The notes under the pieces are model-generated. The model had not been told where the DNA came from. It saw nothing but the letters and a program-made list of their open reading frames with translations, and searched no databases. This document shows positions 25,001 through 37,167 of a stretch of 64,000 nucleotides of DNA, in pieces. The stretch is from Caenorhabditis remanei (Eukaryota > Nematoda > Chromadorea > Rhabditida > Rhabditidae): NCBI RefSeq assembly GCF_010183535.1, contig NC_071333.1, positions 16,304,587 to 16,368,586 on the forward strand, in the 5' to 3' direction. The position numbers and the translations under genes are program-made. Within the stretch, counting starts at the first letter, position 1, and each line of letters begins with the position of its first letter.

Positions 25001-27469
25001 ATCTGGTGACCCTGCGGACTGGTCTTTTTCTTCTCTCATCTCAAATGAAGACTTTTTCAGTTGGGTACCTTCTCCGAGTGCAGGAAGTGCCCTTTTTCTC
25101 GTTGAACCTGTCTCTGGATAGACGGGAGCAGGAGCATTTTTCGAGATTGCTGATGAAGTTTCACCACCATTTTGTTGGTTTTCCTGTGCTCCGAAAAGAT
25201 AATTAAAATGAGAATAATTATTATTTGAACTGGTTGGAATCGTCGTGCCGTTGGGATCAGAAGATGATGATTGGTTTTCTGAATATATTATCGAGAATTT
25301 TGTGAGAAGAGAAATGTATCACTCACTTTCTAAACTCTTTCTTTGAAACTCTGCAACAGACGAAAAGCATTGAATTCCCAGTGATCCCAGCAGCGCCAGA
25401 TGCTCTCCCATGCCGAGGCCGGTAACTTCATCGCTTGGAGAACCCGCCGAGTGTAGAGGTCCCCCTTTTGGTTTTTGCGGTTGTTTGGGGAGACTTGAAT
25501 AAGTTTGTCGAAGACGCGTGTGCTCTATTAAAGATATTATTTTACGGTTTTTGTTGAGATTCTCACTGTCAAAAGATCTAGCAATCCTGGTGGCAGCGGC
25601 GTCTTGTTCCGCCCTCTCAGCTTCATTGTTGATATTAAGGACTTTTTTGAGGGTAGCAAGACGTCCCTGTCGCCTCATCAAAACTAAAAATATGTTAATA
25701 ATGAAACTTGATAACGCTACCGATAGGATTTGCTCTCACCAAGTATTTTTGCCCACATTTGTTCGTTTTGACTTGTTGTTTCAATTTTGGGGCAGTTTTG
25801 GCATGTCAATGCACTGTCGAAAGTTTCTTGTGCATTGAAACTTTTTGAATAACGAAATTCCATGATGAGAAGTCGTCTTACATATTCATCCATGTCCAGA
25901 ACCAACGCGTCTAAAATTACTATTATTGAAAGACCATTCTGAAGAAAATAGCACAAAGACTCAAATAATGACAATTACTTATATTCATTTCAAACAATTT
26001 ATTTTGAAAAATATTATTGTAAAACCTCTAATATAAGCGCACCCGCTAACAGAGCATCTTTGAACGTCTTATCTCGGCTGTCTTACGAGATATAAAAATT
26101 GTTTCAATTGAAAGAATATTCTATGGAAATTAAACTATACTTTGTCAGCTAGCAGCTTTTTGAAATTTTCTTTGAGGACCAAAATTATACCGCTGCGAAC
26201 CAGCACTGCTAGGCGCTCTATTACAGATTTTACGGTATGTATCAAAGTTGTCTGATAAAATGACGTCTGACTACAATACCATTAGAATTAAGCCGGAAAA
26301 ATGTAGAGCCTGATTTTTTGTTGTACTCGATGAATAAATGGTAACTCTGATCATTCAAAACTGAAGTTTTGGAAAAAAAAAATGCAAATATGTAGCTTAA
26401 CTCCTTTCTTACATGTCTCTCCAATTAGTAAAAACCCTACTTGAAAAAAAAACATACTTTCAACGTCATTTTCTTTCATTCTGTCGTCGTGGCATAGTGG
26501 CATGCATCGATAACAGAACTTAGACTGGTCAGTCTGTTCAGTTATCCATGAAATCGAAGAAGAGTGGACTTCGTCTGGTTTTTGATCTGTAATAATTCAC
26601 ACGCTCAATAGCCATCTTCCCTAATGTTGAATAGCTCACTGATCTGTTTTCCGTGGACTTCTTCCATACTTTTCTGGCGCGATTCAGCATCTTTTTTTTC
26701 TTGAGTGAGCACGCTGAGTACTTCGAGACGTCCCCGACGTCTCATCATGACTGAGAACAGTTGCCACATTAATAATTTGAACAGAGAAACTTTATATAAC
26801 AGTTATGACATTTGGTGATTTCATTCCGGGCCAGGATGAAAATGTTTGAACAGAACTTTTGGCTGGGCTACCAGCCGGGCCGGGTCGGGTCGTGAGAGTT
26901 TAATTTTTGGCCCAGCCTGTTGCAACTCTGCTTGATTTCTTATCATCAAAAAAGAAATATCGTCAATTTTTTTAATGCGCACTACTACTTTTTCCTCGAC
27001 TAGTCTAGTTGTCCGCTTTGTGGTATTTTTCATTCTACGCTATGGAAGAAATGATAAATTCGGTTTCTGAGTACCGTCGAAAATTTTTTTTATTGGTTCT
27101 TACCTGTTATTTCTGCTTGAAACTTTTTAATTTCACTAAGATTGTTCATCGGAGGACATTTTGTGCACGTAAGTGCACGTTGAATGTGTCCCTTAAGTTT
27201 TGACGGATTTGCTCCTGACAGAATAGTGTGCATTGTATCCCATTTTAATTCGGTACACAAATCTGAAACAACTTTTTTGAATTAAGTTTGTTCACGTAGT
27301 AAGTTTACAAGAGTAGATAAAAAGAAATCTTACTGTAGATCCTTTCCTCTTTTTCCCGGTCCACGTTGCAGAGAGGGATACATCTGTAGCAGTAATCATT
27401 CTCATGGAAGATCTCTATAAACTCCTCGTCTGATGGCGTGCTGGATCTCGCATCGTTCAAGACATGCAT
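19090..27469 (-). CDS. UTX/JMJD3-family JmjC histone demethylase, tandem copy B
   Basis: I traced 15 exons: 27469-27334, 27262-27104, 26750-26640, 26586-26458, 25910-25740, 25683-25567, 25524-25327, 25278-25000, 22886-22048, 21993-21817, 21763-21064, 20309-20128, 20074-19482, 19430-19224 and 19174-19090. They sum to 4,083 bases (1360 codons plus stop). The ATG follows TTTGCAG, as in copy A. Exons 1-8 match copy A one for one in order, phase and near-length. A single acidic, Glu/Asp-rich exon replaces the triplicated block of copy A. The JmjC domain keeps the Lys and Thr pocket residues, HME at about residue 1111, and His in GCFHFVQ. The zinc module has CTTC and CSGC. The protein ends at a UTX-like helix (EELREIFDGYK) and lacks the Pro/Ser tail of copy A. 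Expected role: nuclear H3K27 demethylation. Intron 8 is enlarged by a foldback element. Confidence 0.85.
20545..20905. repeat. Imperfect inverted-repeat element, intron of JmjC copy B
   Basis: GTGTCACCTGATGGTCGGAC at about 20582 is mirrored by TTGTCGGATAATCAGGTAAC at about 20837-20856, and AACTTTCAAG with ACAGGTT is mirrored around 20700-20745. The element explains why the intron between 21064 and 20309 is 754 bp. Element borders are approximate. Confidence 0.6.
22899..24955. mobile_element. 2,057-bp foldback DNA transposon with 8-bp target duplication
   Basis: The ends read GGCTCAATAGGCAAAGAATG at 22899 and, on the opposite strand from 24955, GGCTCAATTGGCAAAGAATG. Both ends are flanked by ATGATTTT (22891-22898 and 24956-24963), an exact 8-bp target duplication. 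The arms are near-complete reverse complements of roughly 1 kb meeting at about 24005 (for example TCCGGTGACTGGACCTAATT at about 23319, mirrored at about 24680). Near the ends a 19-bp unit (AATGGTCCCAACCGCAAAG) is tandemly repeated. No transposase frame is present, so it is non-autonomous. An 8-bp duplication suits hAT-, P- or Merlin-type transposases. It lies inside intron 8 of JmjC copy B. Confidence 0.85.
26823..26930. repeat. Short member of the GGCCCGG dispersed repeat
   Basis: TTCCGGGCCAGGATGAAAAT to about GGCCCAGCC with an internal GCCGGGCCGGGTCGGGTCG. It lies in an intron of JmjC copy B. It is truncated compared with 16755-17075. Confidence 0.5.
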
Positions 27470-30400
27470 CTGCAAACTTGGAATACACATAGATATATGA
27501 GAGGTATGTGGAGAGAGTCCCTTGGATAGGTGTTCATTTCTATCAACACCTCTGTAAATCTCACAGATAGCAGTCACAAAGTTTAAGAAGTAAAATAATT
27601 TTCTAATTTATTTGTAACCAATTAAAACCAATTATACTTTGGAAAATACTCTAAAAACATAAGCTATCATACTCACCTTGGAAAATAGTAATTGTTAGGT
27701 AAAAAGGGGCTGAGGTTAATTGTTTTGCTGACACGTAGTGAACAAAGTCCGTAAACTCTCAAAAACGTAAGTTTTGGGAGACTTAGCATTTAAAAGGTTT
27801 AGGAAAGTGCGAATTAGACGGTATAACAGTACACAATGGCAGGGAAGTTGTCTGAAAGCATATTCCATTTTCCAGAAACGGTTAGTGGGCGGAGCTCAAA
27901 AAAATAAAAGCATTTGTAGACTTTAGCAGACAGATGAATATACATGCGTTAAAGAATCTGTTCTAAACTGAGATCACCTTGTCTATCGTAAGCGCAGAAC
28001 TAACGAACATACAGTAGACAATCAGCACATGGTTCCTCTTGAAACATAAAAGGAATGGAGGAAGCAGCTTGAAGAAAGATACAGCAATGTTTTTTTGCAG
28101 GTAAGCAACAGAAAATCATAAATCTAAGAATACATGCAAAGACCACATGTAAATTAGAAACTCTGTGGAAAAGCATAAAATATATTTTGAATGTACCGCG
28201 GATACCTTTCTGAGTGGAATCAGATAGTGAGAAAAGCTTAGAGAGATTTAGAAAAAGAGATATTCAAAGTCAAAGAAAGTTTGTTCCAAAGGTCATATAA
28301 TGTACATTGGAAGCATTTACCATTGCTGCAGATGAGGAAAAGAGAGGACATTTACCAGTAGACAAAATATCATAGAGCTAGTGGAGAAATAGAGAAAGGT
28401 CGGAAGAAAGACATGATAGAGCATTGGTTAAGAGAGTTGTAAGGAAGAGGACACACGATATGGTGTGAGTAGTGGACAGTCATCTTTTTTGACTGAGTGC
28501 ATTTGTTTCCAATGTGGAACTTTGCCGAAAAACTGATGTAGTTGTAGTCAAATGGTTTTTTACACAAAAAAACTATTTTTTCCACGAATTCACACACATC
28601 TTTTTTGTAGTTGAGGAAATCATCATTTGGAAACAGCATGAAACAGGAAAAAGTTGAAAAGAGATGGATACAATGCACAAAACTACTATAATGACATCTA
28701 AAGAAGATAAGATATTATGGAACCAGAATGTTTTACAAGAGAGGAATTTAAGATTCATCTCGTTAGTTGTTCTAATTGAACACCTGAAAACTGCAGGAAG
28801 GAGATCCGGAACATAAATATGGTAAGCACGGAGGTCTCTAGATAAATGAGGTACTGTTCTATAGAAGAAAATTGGCACCAAGATTAATGGATCGGCAGAG
28901 GGTTCGTACATAAATTTTCAGATCAGTATGCCATGTCGTATAATATAATGAGACTGTCTTGTAGGACATCTCTTCCAAAAATAAATTAGGGTGTGAGGTT
29001 CTTTGTTTTCTTTCCATTGTTTTTTACCAAGTTTACAGCTTATCGTCACATTTGAATATATCTGCAACAAAAAAAACAGACCAACTAACTGTATTGAGAG
29101 CAGATACATTGAAATGGTCCAAAAAAAATTATAACGAACAAATAGTTTATTGGTACTTTTTATAAAAATCAAAAATTTTAAGATGAAGAGAAAATGGAGG
29201 AGACATAGACAGAAAATATGGGTTGATCTTCAAAAAGAGGTGGCAATGATATGGAAACGAATTGAAAAATTCAACGGGGTGTCTTAATGATAATGACTCT
29301 CTACTATGTTCACCATATGTATTTATTTAAAGCTATTTCCGAAACAATCGTATTTCTCAGTTGTATAAATTATCTGTCTGGAAGAATTCACGCTTTAATA
29401 TGATCAAGCACTTGAAGCAGCAGCTCAGTTCGTTCGAAAATTCAATTTGATAGTCATCAGTGAAAATGAGAAGACAGTGGATAAGTTGTGAGATGCTGAA
29501 TGATTAAACTTTGTGCAAATTTATTTTAATTGATATGGCTGCGGAGGTAAGAGCAGCAAATGGGCGGGATTAAACCAAGAGGAGGTGGAAAACTCCCGAC
29601 ATGTATGTGACTACTCTCCCCCTATGTATTCTTGTGATTATTCTAAAAGTGTAATTCCCCATAAACCGAGAGAAAAGCTGCGAGAGAAAAACTACGTACT
29701 TGAGTAAAAGGTAAAAAGAGCAAATAGGAGACGTTGGCAGCGATTGACACATTTCCCTGTTTTCCGTCTTTTCCAAGAGTAGAGATACTGAAAGACTTGA
29801 TCAGAAATCGAGTTGAAGAGAACGAAACTGTTTTTTGGGAATAATAGTGATGTACTATTATACAACGAATATTTCGTTGTGTGTAAGAAACATCTGCCAA
29901 AAAATTGAAGAAGAATATATTGGAGAGCCAACCAATTGAAACAATATTTCCCAAGAAACATCTGACAAGAGTAACAGAAGAAACCTTGGAGTAAGGCAAG
30001 ACCACCCTGACAACTGTGCTTTGAAAACAGCTTGGCAGACTACTAATGCTTCTGATGTTCCCGAGTTTGTGAGGTCTGAAGATTGCTCCCAGAAAAACTG
30101 AAATGTTCATTATTAGTACTTTTTCCTTTGCTTTTCTCCAATGTACTTTTGATAAAAGCGGTCAGTGCAATGTGAAAGTGTCTCTTCGTAAATATTTTTT
30201 CACTAGAAGAAGAATTAGATGAAAAAGGAAAAAAAAGACGAAAGAAAAAGGGTGAAAGACAAACGACGATGCCCTATATCTTCTCTTTTCCACGGCTTCG
30301 AACAAAGATAGGAATTGCGAGGCGGCATTTTGTTCAGTTATTCGTTTTCCGTTTTGCATTTTCAGTTTTGGCTAGTTTTAAGTCTGCCATTAGATTTTCC

Positions 30401-30989
30401 TGGGTGTAAAGATAAAAAAGCGCTAAACATGATTAGAATTAAGCGTAGACATTTTTGCTTTTTCATTGTTCGATCCACAGTGACTTTCTCAGTCTTCTCG
30501 TCTAGCGAAAACCTGATTGCGAATTGCCTATGTGGTCAGAATTTGTTTATTCGAAACGTCGCGTCATTCCTCTCATCTTTCCACTCTCAAGAATATTGCC
30601 AATCAATTTCACCTGCAATCATTGATTTGTTTTGACTATCCAGAAAATATGCAAAACTGGTGAGTAGAGAATTTATTTTGTTTTGAGAACCAGGAAATTT
30701 CAAACCTCGGACATTTACAATAGGCATTAGTAAAATGACGAGATCAACGATGAATATGTAAGAGGTTGCATAATATAGGAGAACATAAAACGAAATGCCA
30801 GAATATATGTTAGTAGATTGCCAAAAAATGAGTAAGTTTTAGTCAATAAAAGAAAATAAACTAAGAAAAAGGCATGAGATAAGTGAAACGAGACCTTCTG
30901 ATCAATATCTTGAGATATATAAGTGGAAACAATATAAAAAAATATATAAGGACTATATACATGGTCTTTTAGGCAAAATGTTAGTTGAA
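27470..30989. other. Intergenic, duplicated 5' flank of JmjC copy B
   Basis: No gene is supported. It is colinear with 15412-18450 (see that entry). Apparent frames such as the one on the minus strand at 30110-29643 are only partly matched in the other copy and shift frame between copies. The segment ends near the 3' end of utx-1. Confidence 0.55.
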
Positions 30990-33900
30990 TCAAGCTGTGA
31001 AGTTTTGCTTGTTGTTGTTGTTGATGACAGCCGGGATAAACTTCATACCCTCGTAAATGCTCACAAGGTCATTGAATGGAAATTGTTGGAGTGCAATGAA
31101 GTCGTCCAGTCCTTGTCTGAAAATCAGTAAATTGAATTAAAATTGATATTTTTCTAGGGAGGCACTCACGATTTGGCACAATAGACGCAGAACACATGGA
31201 ACTTTCCACTAATATCCTTGATGAACAGAATGCTGAACACTTCGACCTCACAAGTCATACAGAAATGGGACTGCTCTCCGGGACTTCTCGCGTGCGTCTT
31301 GATGACTTTTTTATGTCCAACACAGAAGTCGTGGACCATTTTGCAGAACGCCAATGACCTGAAATATGAATCCCATTAGCAACATACTCTTCACTCGTGT
31401 AGTGAGTCTCCTAGGTAACGCATTCGCCCGGAAACCCTCTTCATTACCTGATGAGCACTCCTTTGCAGTTGTTGTAGATGAGTTGGTTGGTGAATTTCAC
31501 GTTTTTAGCTAACTGCCAACACAACAGCTGCATTGGAACTTGCGACTTGAAAAGGCGCAACTTGTTGTATTCGTAGCTGAAGATGGACATCGTCAACTGA
31601 TTGTTATTCATTGGTGCCACGTTCCAGGAGATGTTGTTGCACCAGCCAGTTGCTTGCACCCAATGAATCGATCCACCGTTCACATAGACCATGTCACCGG
31701 CTTTTTGTGTGAATCGATGCACTGGAATGCCTTCCTCAAGTAGGTTGTCCAATATCGGCCAGAACGATCCTTTCAAGTAGTCGATCCCGTTTTTCTCACA
31801 CAATCTTTCCATTTTTCCCCAATAATCGTAGGGAACAGCAAACCATTCACAATCGCCGGGCCCAATGTTGATATTTACAGTTGCCATGTGGTTTCCATCT
31901 TGATGGGCTAGAGTACGGCAACCTGGAACCTTCATGAACAGCTGCACAGTGTTCATTCCAAGAATCTGGTGACCAAGGTGAGAAAGCATATTGGAACCAG
32001 CAATAAGGCGACAGAATGCGGGGAGTTTGGAGAGTTCCTGGAAAAAAAATTGAAAAATTTAGACGCTTTAATTCTAAAGTCTAGTCAACTCACATTAATT
32101 TGTTTCCCCCACTTCGTATCATCCGACAAATCGATGTTGGTACCAAACTTGATGCTCTTTAACTCTTTTGGTGGTGTAGGTGCATGTGATTGCTTGCTCA
32201 TTTTCATTCTCTTCGGAGACGGACCACGTCCACCGGCTCCACCGTGCTTCTTGATCTTTTCCGCTTCATTCCGTAGTGTATGTTTGAATGACTCCGACTG
32301 GTATTGTGCGTACTTTGCAACCGTGGTGTAAGTCGGTTCACTAATGCATTTCCAAGTGGGTTGGCTCGCATGGTCACAATTTGTCTCCGGAGGGATATGA
32401 TATTGAGTGCGCACTTCGATTTCTTGGTTTCCGTCAGTTTCCATAACAGCTTTAGTTGAGAATAATGAAAGATCAAGACGAAGACATCCAGTAAGACCAC
32501 GAATGCAGGCGACAGTGCAGTTATCCAAGTAACGTTGAAGTTCCAGACTTCCCGCTTCTTTTCTGTTGTCAATAGTGAGAACTGGTGTCTTGAGAAGAAG
32601 CGGATGTCGCTCATTCCTCTCCAAAGCGGTTTTCACGTCTTCCTCGGTAGCAATCACCTTTTTCGGCTCCTTTGGAGGTACTGGCAGCTTAGCGTAGTCA
32701 TCGAAAATTGGTTGGTAGGTGCTGTTAAGAATAGCCCGTTTCGAAACCATCTGCATAATTTCCTGAGCGCTTATATCCAATGAGACGTAGAGCTCTGAGA
32801 GCAAGCTAAAGCTTTCCGGTAGGTTTTGGAAGGCAACTCTCGGGAGGAAGTCGTATGGGTAGCAGCGTGGGGACTCGAGGAGATGTCCGTGGTCTCGTAA
32901 GTTTTGAATCATGATTTCCGTGACACGTGGCATCTCGCGAGTTGCATCCGAAATGAAGTATTCGCAGATGTTTCTCTGAAATAACCACATTTGTATTTAT
33001 ATATCATAGTTGTCTGTAATCCGGATTCCGGATATCGAACACTTCATTCCTGTTCCGGATCCCGGATTTTGAAAATTGTTTGCCGGTTCTAGATTTCGGA
33101 TTCCGGATATCGAAAAATGTCATTTCGTACAACAATGGTATTTATAGTTTTTTTTCTCATTGCCTACTATTAGGTTCTTCCCATTGCCAAACAAGAAAAA
33201 ACGAAAACCCATAATTAGGCTCATTCGATCTTTTAAGATTCAGTGCAAGCAATAGCTTCCATATGCTCTTGCTCTCATTTTTCTATTTCTCACGATTTTT
33301 TGTCTTCTTCTATTTCACTATTGAATTGAATAAGAGCACAGCAAAGCAGGGCAGCATTAAATCCCTTTAGCTCCCCCACTTCTTTCGTCATGGTTACAAT
33401 GAGCTAATGAGAGAGGGGGCAGCATGACTTATAAGCCCATCCCACTCTTCGTTTTTTTTTTGCTCTCGTGTTTGTCTGCTGTTTGAGCTCTTATTACCTT
33501 GAATACTGCCTCACTGGTTTCCAAGCACTCGAGCACTTCTCGCTCTGCTTTGACCAACGCCGGTTCGTTGGCTCTCAGCAACTCTAAGACTTGAATCTCA
33601 AGATCTTCCATTGGTCGTGGCTCGGGTGTATCCCAGTAAACCTCCTCCGGTTGGTCCTCTTCCATTGTGCGAAATTCGACCCAGAGGTTCCAGAACGCGT
33701 GGTCGTAGAGGTACTCTCGTTCCTGGAAATTTAGAAATTGTTTCTATTAGTTGTCATATAAACCAGACTTTCAAAATATCGGGTTGACCCGGCCCGGTGG
33801 ACCCGCAGTTGAAAATGTGCACAATTTTTTACAAAATTTTTGAACTATTCATCAAAAAAAGTCAGAAATCTTATGTAGGCTTGAGTTTTATCGATATGTA

Positions 33901-36900
33901 AGAACATAGTCAAAAATACTCAAAATTCTCAAATTTTTAAGTTGTTGTATTGCGACATGACCCTTTGCAAGTCTGATATAAAATTCTCACCATATAGGCT
34001 GCATCTTGTCGGTTTCTTAACTCAAGTGGAATAGGCTGCTCGTAAGCTTCTTTGAGACATGGAATGTCTTTCTCAAACGGTGGTGCTTGGTTTGCAGGAC
34101 GTGTAGGTATCGGCATTGAAAGTTCCTTTTCAAGGAATTGAATTCGAGCTTTTAGAGGTTCCGGACAAACTGAAAAAATAATCTTATTTTACTACCAGCC
34201 TGGCTGCTGCGCCTTCGGCGCTTCATCCGGCTGGCCTCTAATTTTTTACTTGTTCACCTCCTCAGAAGTGTGTCCGCGTGGCTGAGTGGTCCAAGGCGGT
34301 GGTCGGTGCGCAAAGAGCGCAAGTTCGATTTTGGGCCCGGCCGCCTTTCTTTCTCATTTCTCAAAATTTGCGGACATTGGGACAGATGGACAAACCCCAC
34401 ATGCGTTTTATATATAAGAATGATATGCATTTATAGTATGCTCGGTAGTACGTCACAGCAGTAGATGGAAGATAATCTTTCTCTCTGATATGTATCTGAC
34501 TCTTATCCCAAAGTAGTCCTAGTCAGTTTCTTTCTCATCACTAATACAAAGGTTACACTCCTGTTCTAGCAGTCGCTGTGCGCCAGCCAATGCAATTCTG
34601 TCCTCGTTTTGATAAGATAAGTGAGAAAGTCACATTGAAAACTGCGGAAAAAACATTCGCTATCACCGAAAGTACAGGTGACGGTTTTCCCCCCTCTCAC
34701 TGTCGTTTCATAGCGAATGTACATATTTCCACAACAATGTATATTGTGACGTGTAACTATGGTTTCTTTCTATTATGTTAAAACCTTGTCTTCTCCAATG
34801 CTCACCTGGATCATGCTTCATTGCATTTTTGAAACAATCCAGTGCATCTTGAAACTGTTCATTCTTTTCGTATAGCTCTCCAAGATCTGTCCATGCTGAT
34901 GTAAGTTTCGGATTCAATTCGATGGCACATATAAAAGCCTGAAACAAGAATAAAAAATGGCAGGCATTTATATGAAGGGATAGGGTAGCGGGAAAGAAAT
35001 ATCGGCGCCTTCGCCTCTCTTGCCGCCTCACAAGACAGTGTAAGAATTGCACTAGTCAACTGATGGTTTTCGACCAAGCTCTGTTATTTCTGTTTTTCTT
35101 GCTCTTTCCAATCCATCCTCACTTTCTTTCTCATCAAACTTATTTTTTCTCAATATCAACACATTTTACAGACTTACCTGAAGAGCGTCCATTGGTTGGT
35201 TCTGCTTCTGATACAATGCACCAATCGAACACCAAGTGTCTGCATTCTGCTCACGCTTGTCGATGGAGTGACGGTAATTGACAAATGCTTCATGTGCCTG
35301 TAAATAGTAATGGGTTAGTTTTCTGTGGGGTTTTAACAGGGGCCTCAAGTCGCAAGTTTGGAATTGTTTCAAATTGCTACCAGGCTTTAAGGTCAACTTG
35401 ATTAGGCACATCTCGAGATATCGTTTTGTGCTCATCACTTGCCGCTGAGAAAAATCGTCTCAAAGTTTCACCCTGTGGTTGTGCCCTTTAAAAGACCGAG
35501 AACGGCTTCTAAAACCAGGGTTGAAAACGGGTTTTCTTATGTCAGAGACAAGCGACGATCAGAAAACAAACATTTCGGATATGCCTAATCAAGTTGACCT
35601 TAATGCCAGAGTAGAAATTTGGAACGATTCCAAACTTGCGGCCCCTTGAGGTTCCCTCGTGAGTTGAAACACTAACCACTTGTCCATTTGTGACGTCTTG
35701 TTCTCCGTAGACACGTCCCAGATAGTAATAGTTCTGACCATCTCTTGAATCAATTACGTTAGCATGAGTCAGTTGATCCTGCGCTTTTTTCAGATGTTCA
35801 TCTCGCTTTTCCTCATCTTTATATGTTCGGCGATACTCGATCCATCCAAGTTGACGATGACAAGCCGCCGTCAGTTTGAGTAGAAGATCCGAGATCGCTG
35901 CCTCGAGATTTTTTCCATGACTTGTTTGATAGTTCTCAATCTGGAAGAGATATGAATTCGAATCACAAGGAGTCTTTTTTCAACTTACATCTTTTAACAA
36001 GACATTGTACTCCTCCTCGGCGGTTTCAAGTTCATCGCTGTTTTCGTGACTCAACGCAATGTTGTACTTGATGATGAGCCGCGGCATGAACTTTGTCTCT
36101 TCAATGTCGTTGAGAGCAAGATTGAACATCTGAAACAATAAATGGTGAGTTTTTTTTGAGAGTTGTTAGATGTCAATGGTATTAAAAACAGAACGCATAA
36201 GCAGTAGACAATCAGAAATGTCAAATTTAGACCCTGTCCGACTCTCGGTTTTCCGGCTGATTGGAAAATTTCAAGTTGGCTCGGACTGGCCCCCCGACAG
36301 GTCTGACCATTATTATTCCATTCTTGCTTCTCTTGGCCGATTTATGTTTTTTTTGGAGTTACATAGAACTCTCCATGAAGTTGTTACCCGCTCATCTAAA
36401 ACGAGATGTACTAAACCTACATTCAAACATCTGTCGTAGTCTTCAATCTCCATGTAGCACATCCCAAGTCGAACTTTTGCTTCCAACGCTGATCGTCCGG
36501 ATGGGAAGTTGTAGAGCACTCGTGTGAACGCCTCGATAGCTCTGAAACAACAAAATTGTCAGTTTTTAAGCATCGAAAGCGATATAACTCACGGTTTCCA
36601 CTGTTTGAAGTGCAGATAGGCCATTCCGAGTCCGAAGTACATTGTTGGATCTCTAGCGAACATGTCTGGATCGTGGGCGAGCGTTTTCTGATACATCTCT
36701 AGTGAGCCTGTCCAGTCGTTGGCAAGCAAGACGATGTGACAATGTTTAGCCATTCCGTAGAAGATTCGACGTTTGATTGTGTCGTATTTGTGCGTTTTGT
36801 ACAACTTCTTCATGTCATCGAGGTATTGCATCAAGTAGAATTGGGCTTTGGCAAAGAAGATTCGAATCGCATAACTGAGATCTGCGGGGTTGTGAACGTA

Positions 36901-37167
36901 GAACTCATCGAATGACAAACTGAAATAATTTGTTTGGTTTTCAAATGGATTCTTGCTTTTCAGACACTCCTACCTGTTCAGTGTTCGAATCCGTTCTTGT
37001 TCATATGGGGTTAGTGGGGGTGGAGTCTGCCATTTTCGAAAGAATCCTGGCTGAAAACACAAAGGGATGGGTTTTTATGTGATTTTGATAGAAAAACTTA
37101 CTTTACGTTCTTCTGGAAGGGGCTCTGATTCATCCATTGGTGGTGTTAGTAGAGAAGAGGTGATCAT
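30990..37167 (-). CDS. utx-1: Histone H3K27 demethylase UTX-1 (TPR repeats, JmjC domain, zinc module)
   Basis: Fourteen exons: 37167-37102, 37050-36974, 36919-36593, 36541-36421, 36129-35989, 35940-35677, 35297-35178, 34938-34806, 34169-33991, 33722-33498, 32975-32094, 32037-31448, 31358-31170 and 31116-30990. They sum to 3,441 bases (1146 codons plus stop), close to my recollection of the worm protein's size. The N-terminal half holds TPR helices, for example [20 protein letters not shown]. The JmjC domain (residues about 846-1040) has [11 protein letters not shown], then HQD at about 890 and [17 protein letters not shown] with the second iron His. It continues to a zinc module (CMTC and CVYC). 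UTX works with the SET-16/MLL complex to remove H3K27 methylation. The iron motif is HxD here, where vertebrate UTX has HxE. The start is the first ATG after a TTTCAG acceptor. Confidence 0.93.
33008..33122. repeat. Degenerate TTCCGGAT repeat cluster in a utx-1 intron
   Basis: The words ATCCGGATTCCGGATATCGA, GTTCCGGATCCCGGATTTTG and TTTCGGATTCCGGATATCGA are repeated with short AT-rich spacers. No function is inferred. Confidence 0.6.
33785..33980. repeat. Member of the GGCCCGG dispersed repeat in a utx-1 intron
   Basis: It starts GACCCGGCCCGGTGGACCCG and continues with AAAATGTGCACAATTTTTTAC, matching the core of the copy at 39590-39800. Confidence 0.6.
34271..34346 (+). pseudogene. tRNA-like relic, antisense in a utx-1 intron
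   Basis: GTCCGCGTGGCTGAGTGGTC looks like the acceptor strand, A box and D-loop of a Ser/Leu-type tRNA, and GTTCGATTTTGGGC resembles a degraded B box. The 3' acceptor strand (CGCGGAC) and a clear anticodon stem are missing, so it is not a functional tRNA as read here. Confidence 0.4.
35335..35660. repeat. Inverted-repeat element in a utx-1 intron
   Basis: AGTTTGGAATTGTTTCAAAT and AAGGTCAACTTGATTAGGCA in the left arm (35357-35407) are mirrored by TGCCTAATCAAGTTGACCTT and AATTTGGAACGATTCCAAAC in the right (35582-35634). The arms are about 85-100 bp. It explains the long intron 35676-35298. Confidence 0.75.

Noticed and set aside
29643..30110. Possible 155-residue membrane protein on the minus strand
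   Set aside because: The homologous copy at 18080-18388 matches only partly and shifts frame, so the segment is not behaving like coding DNA.
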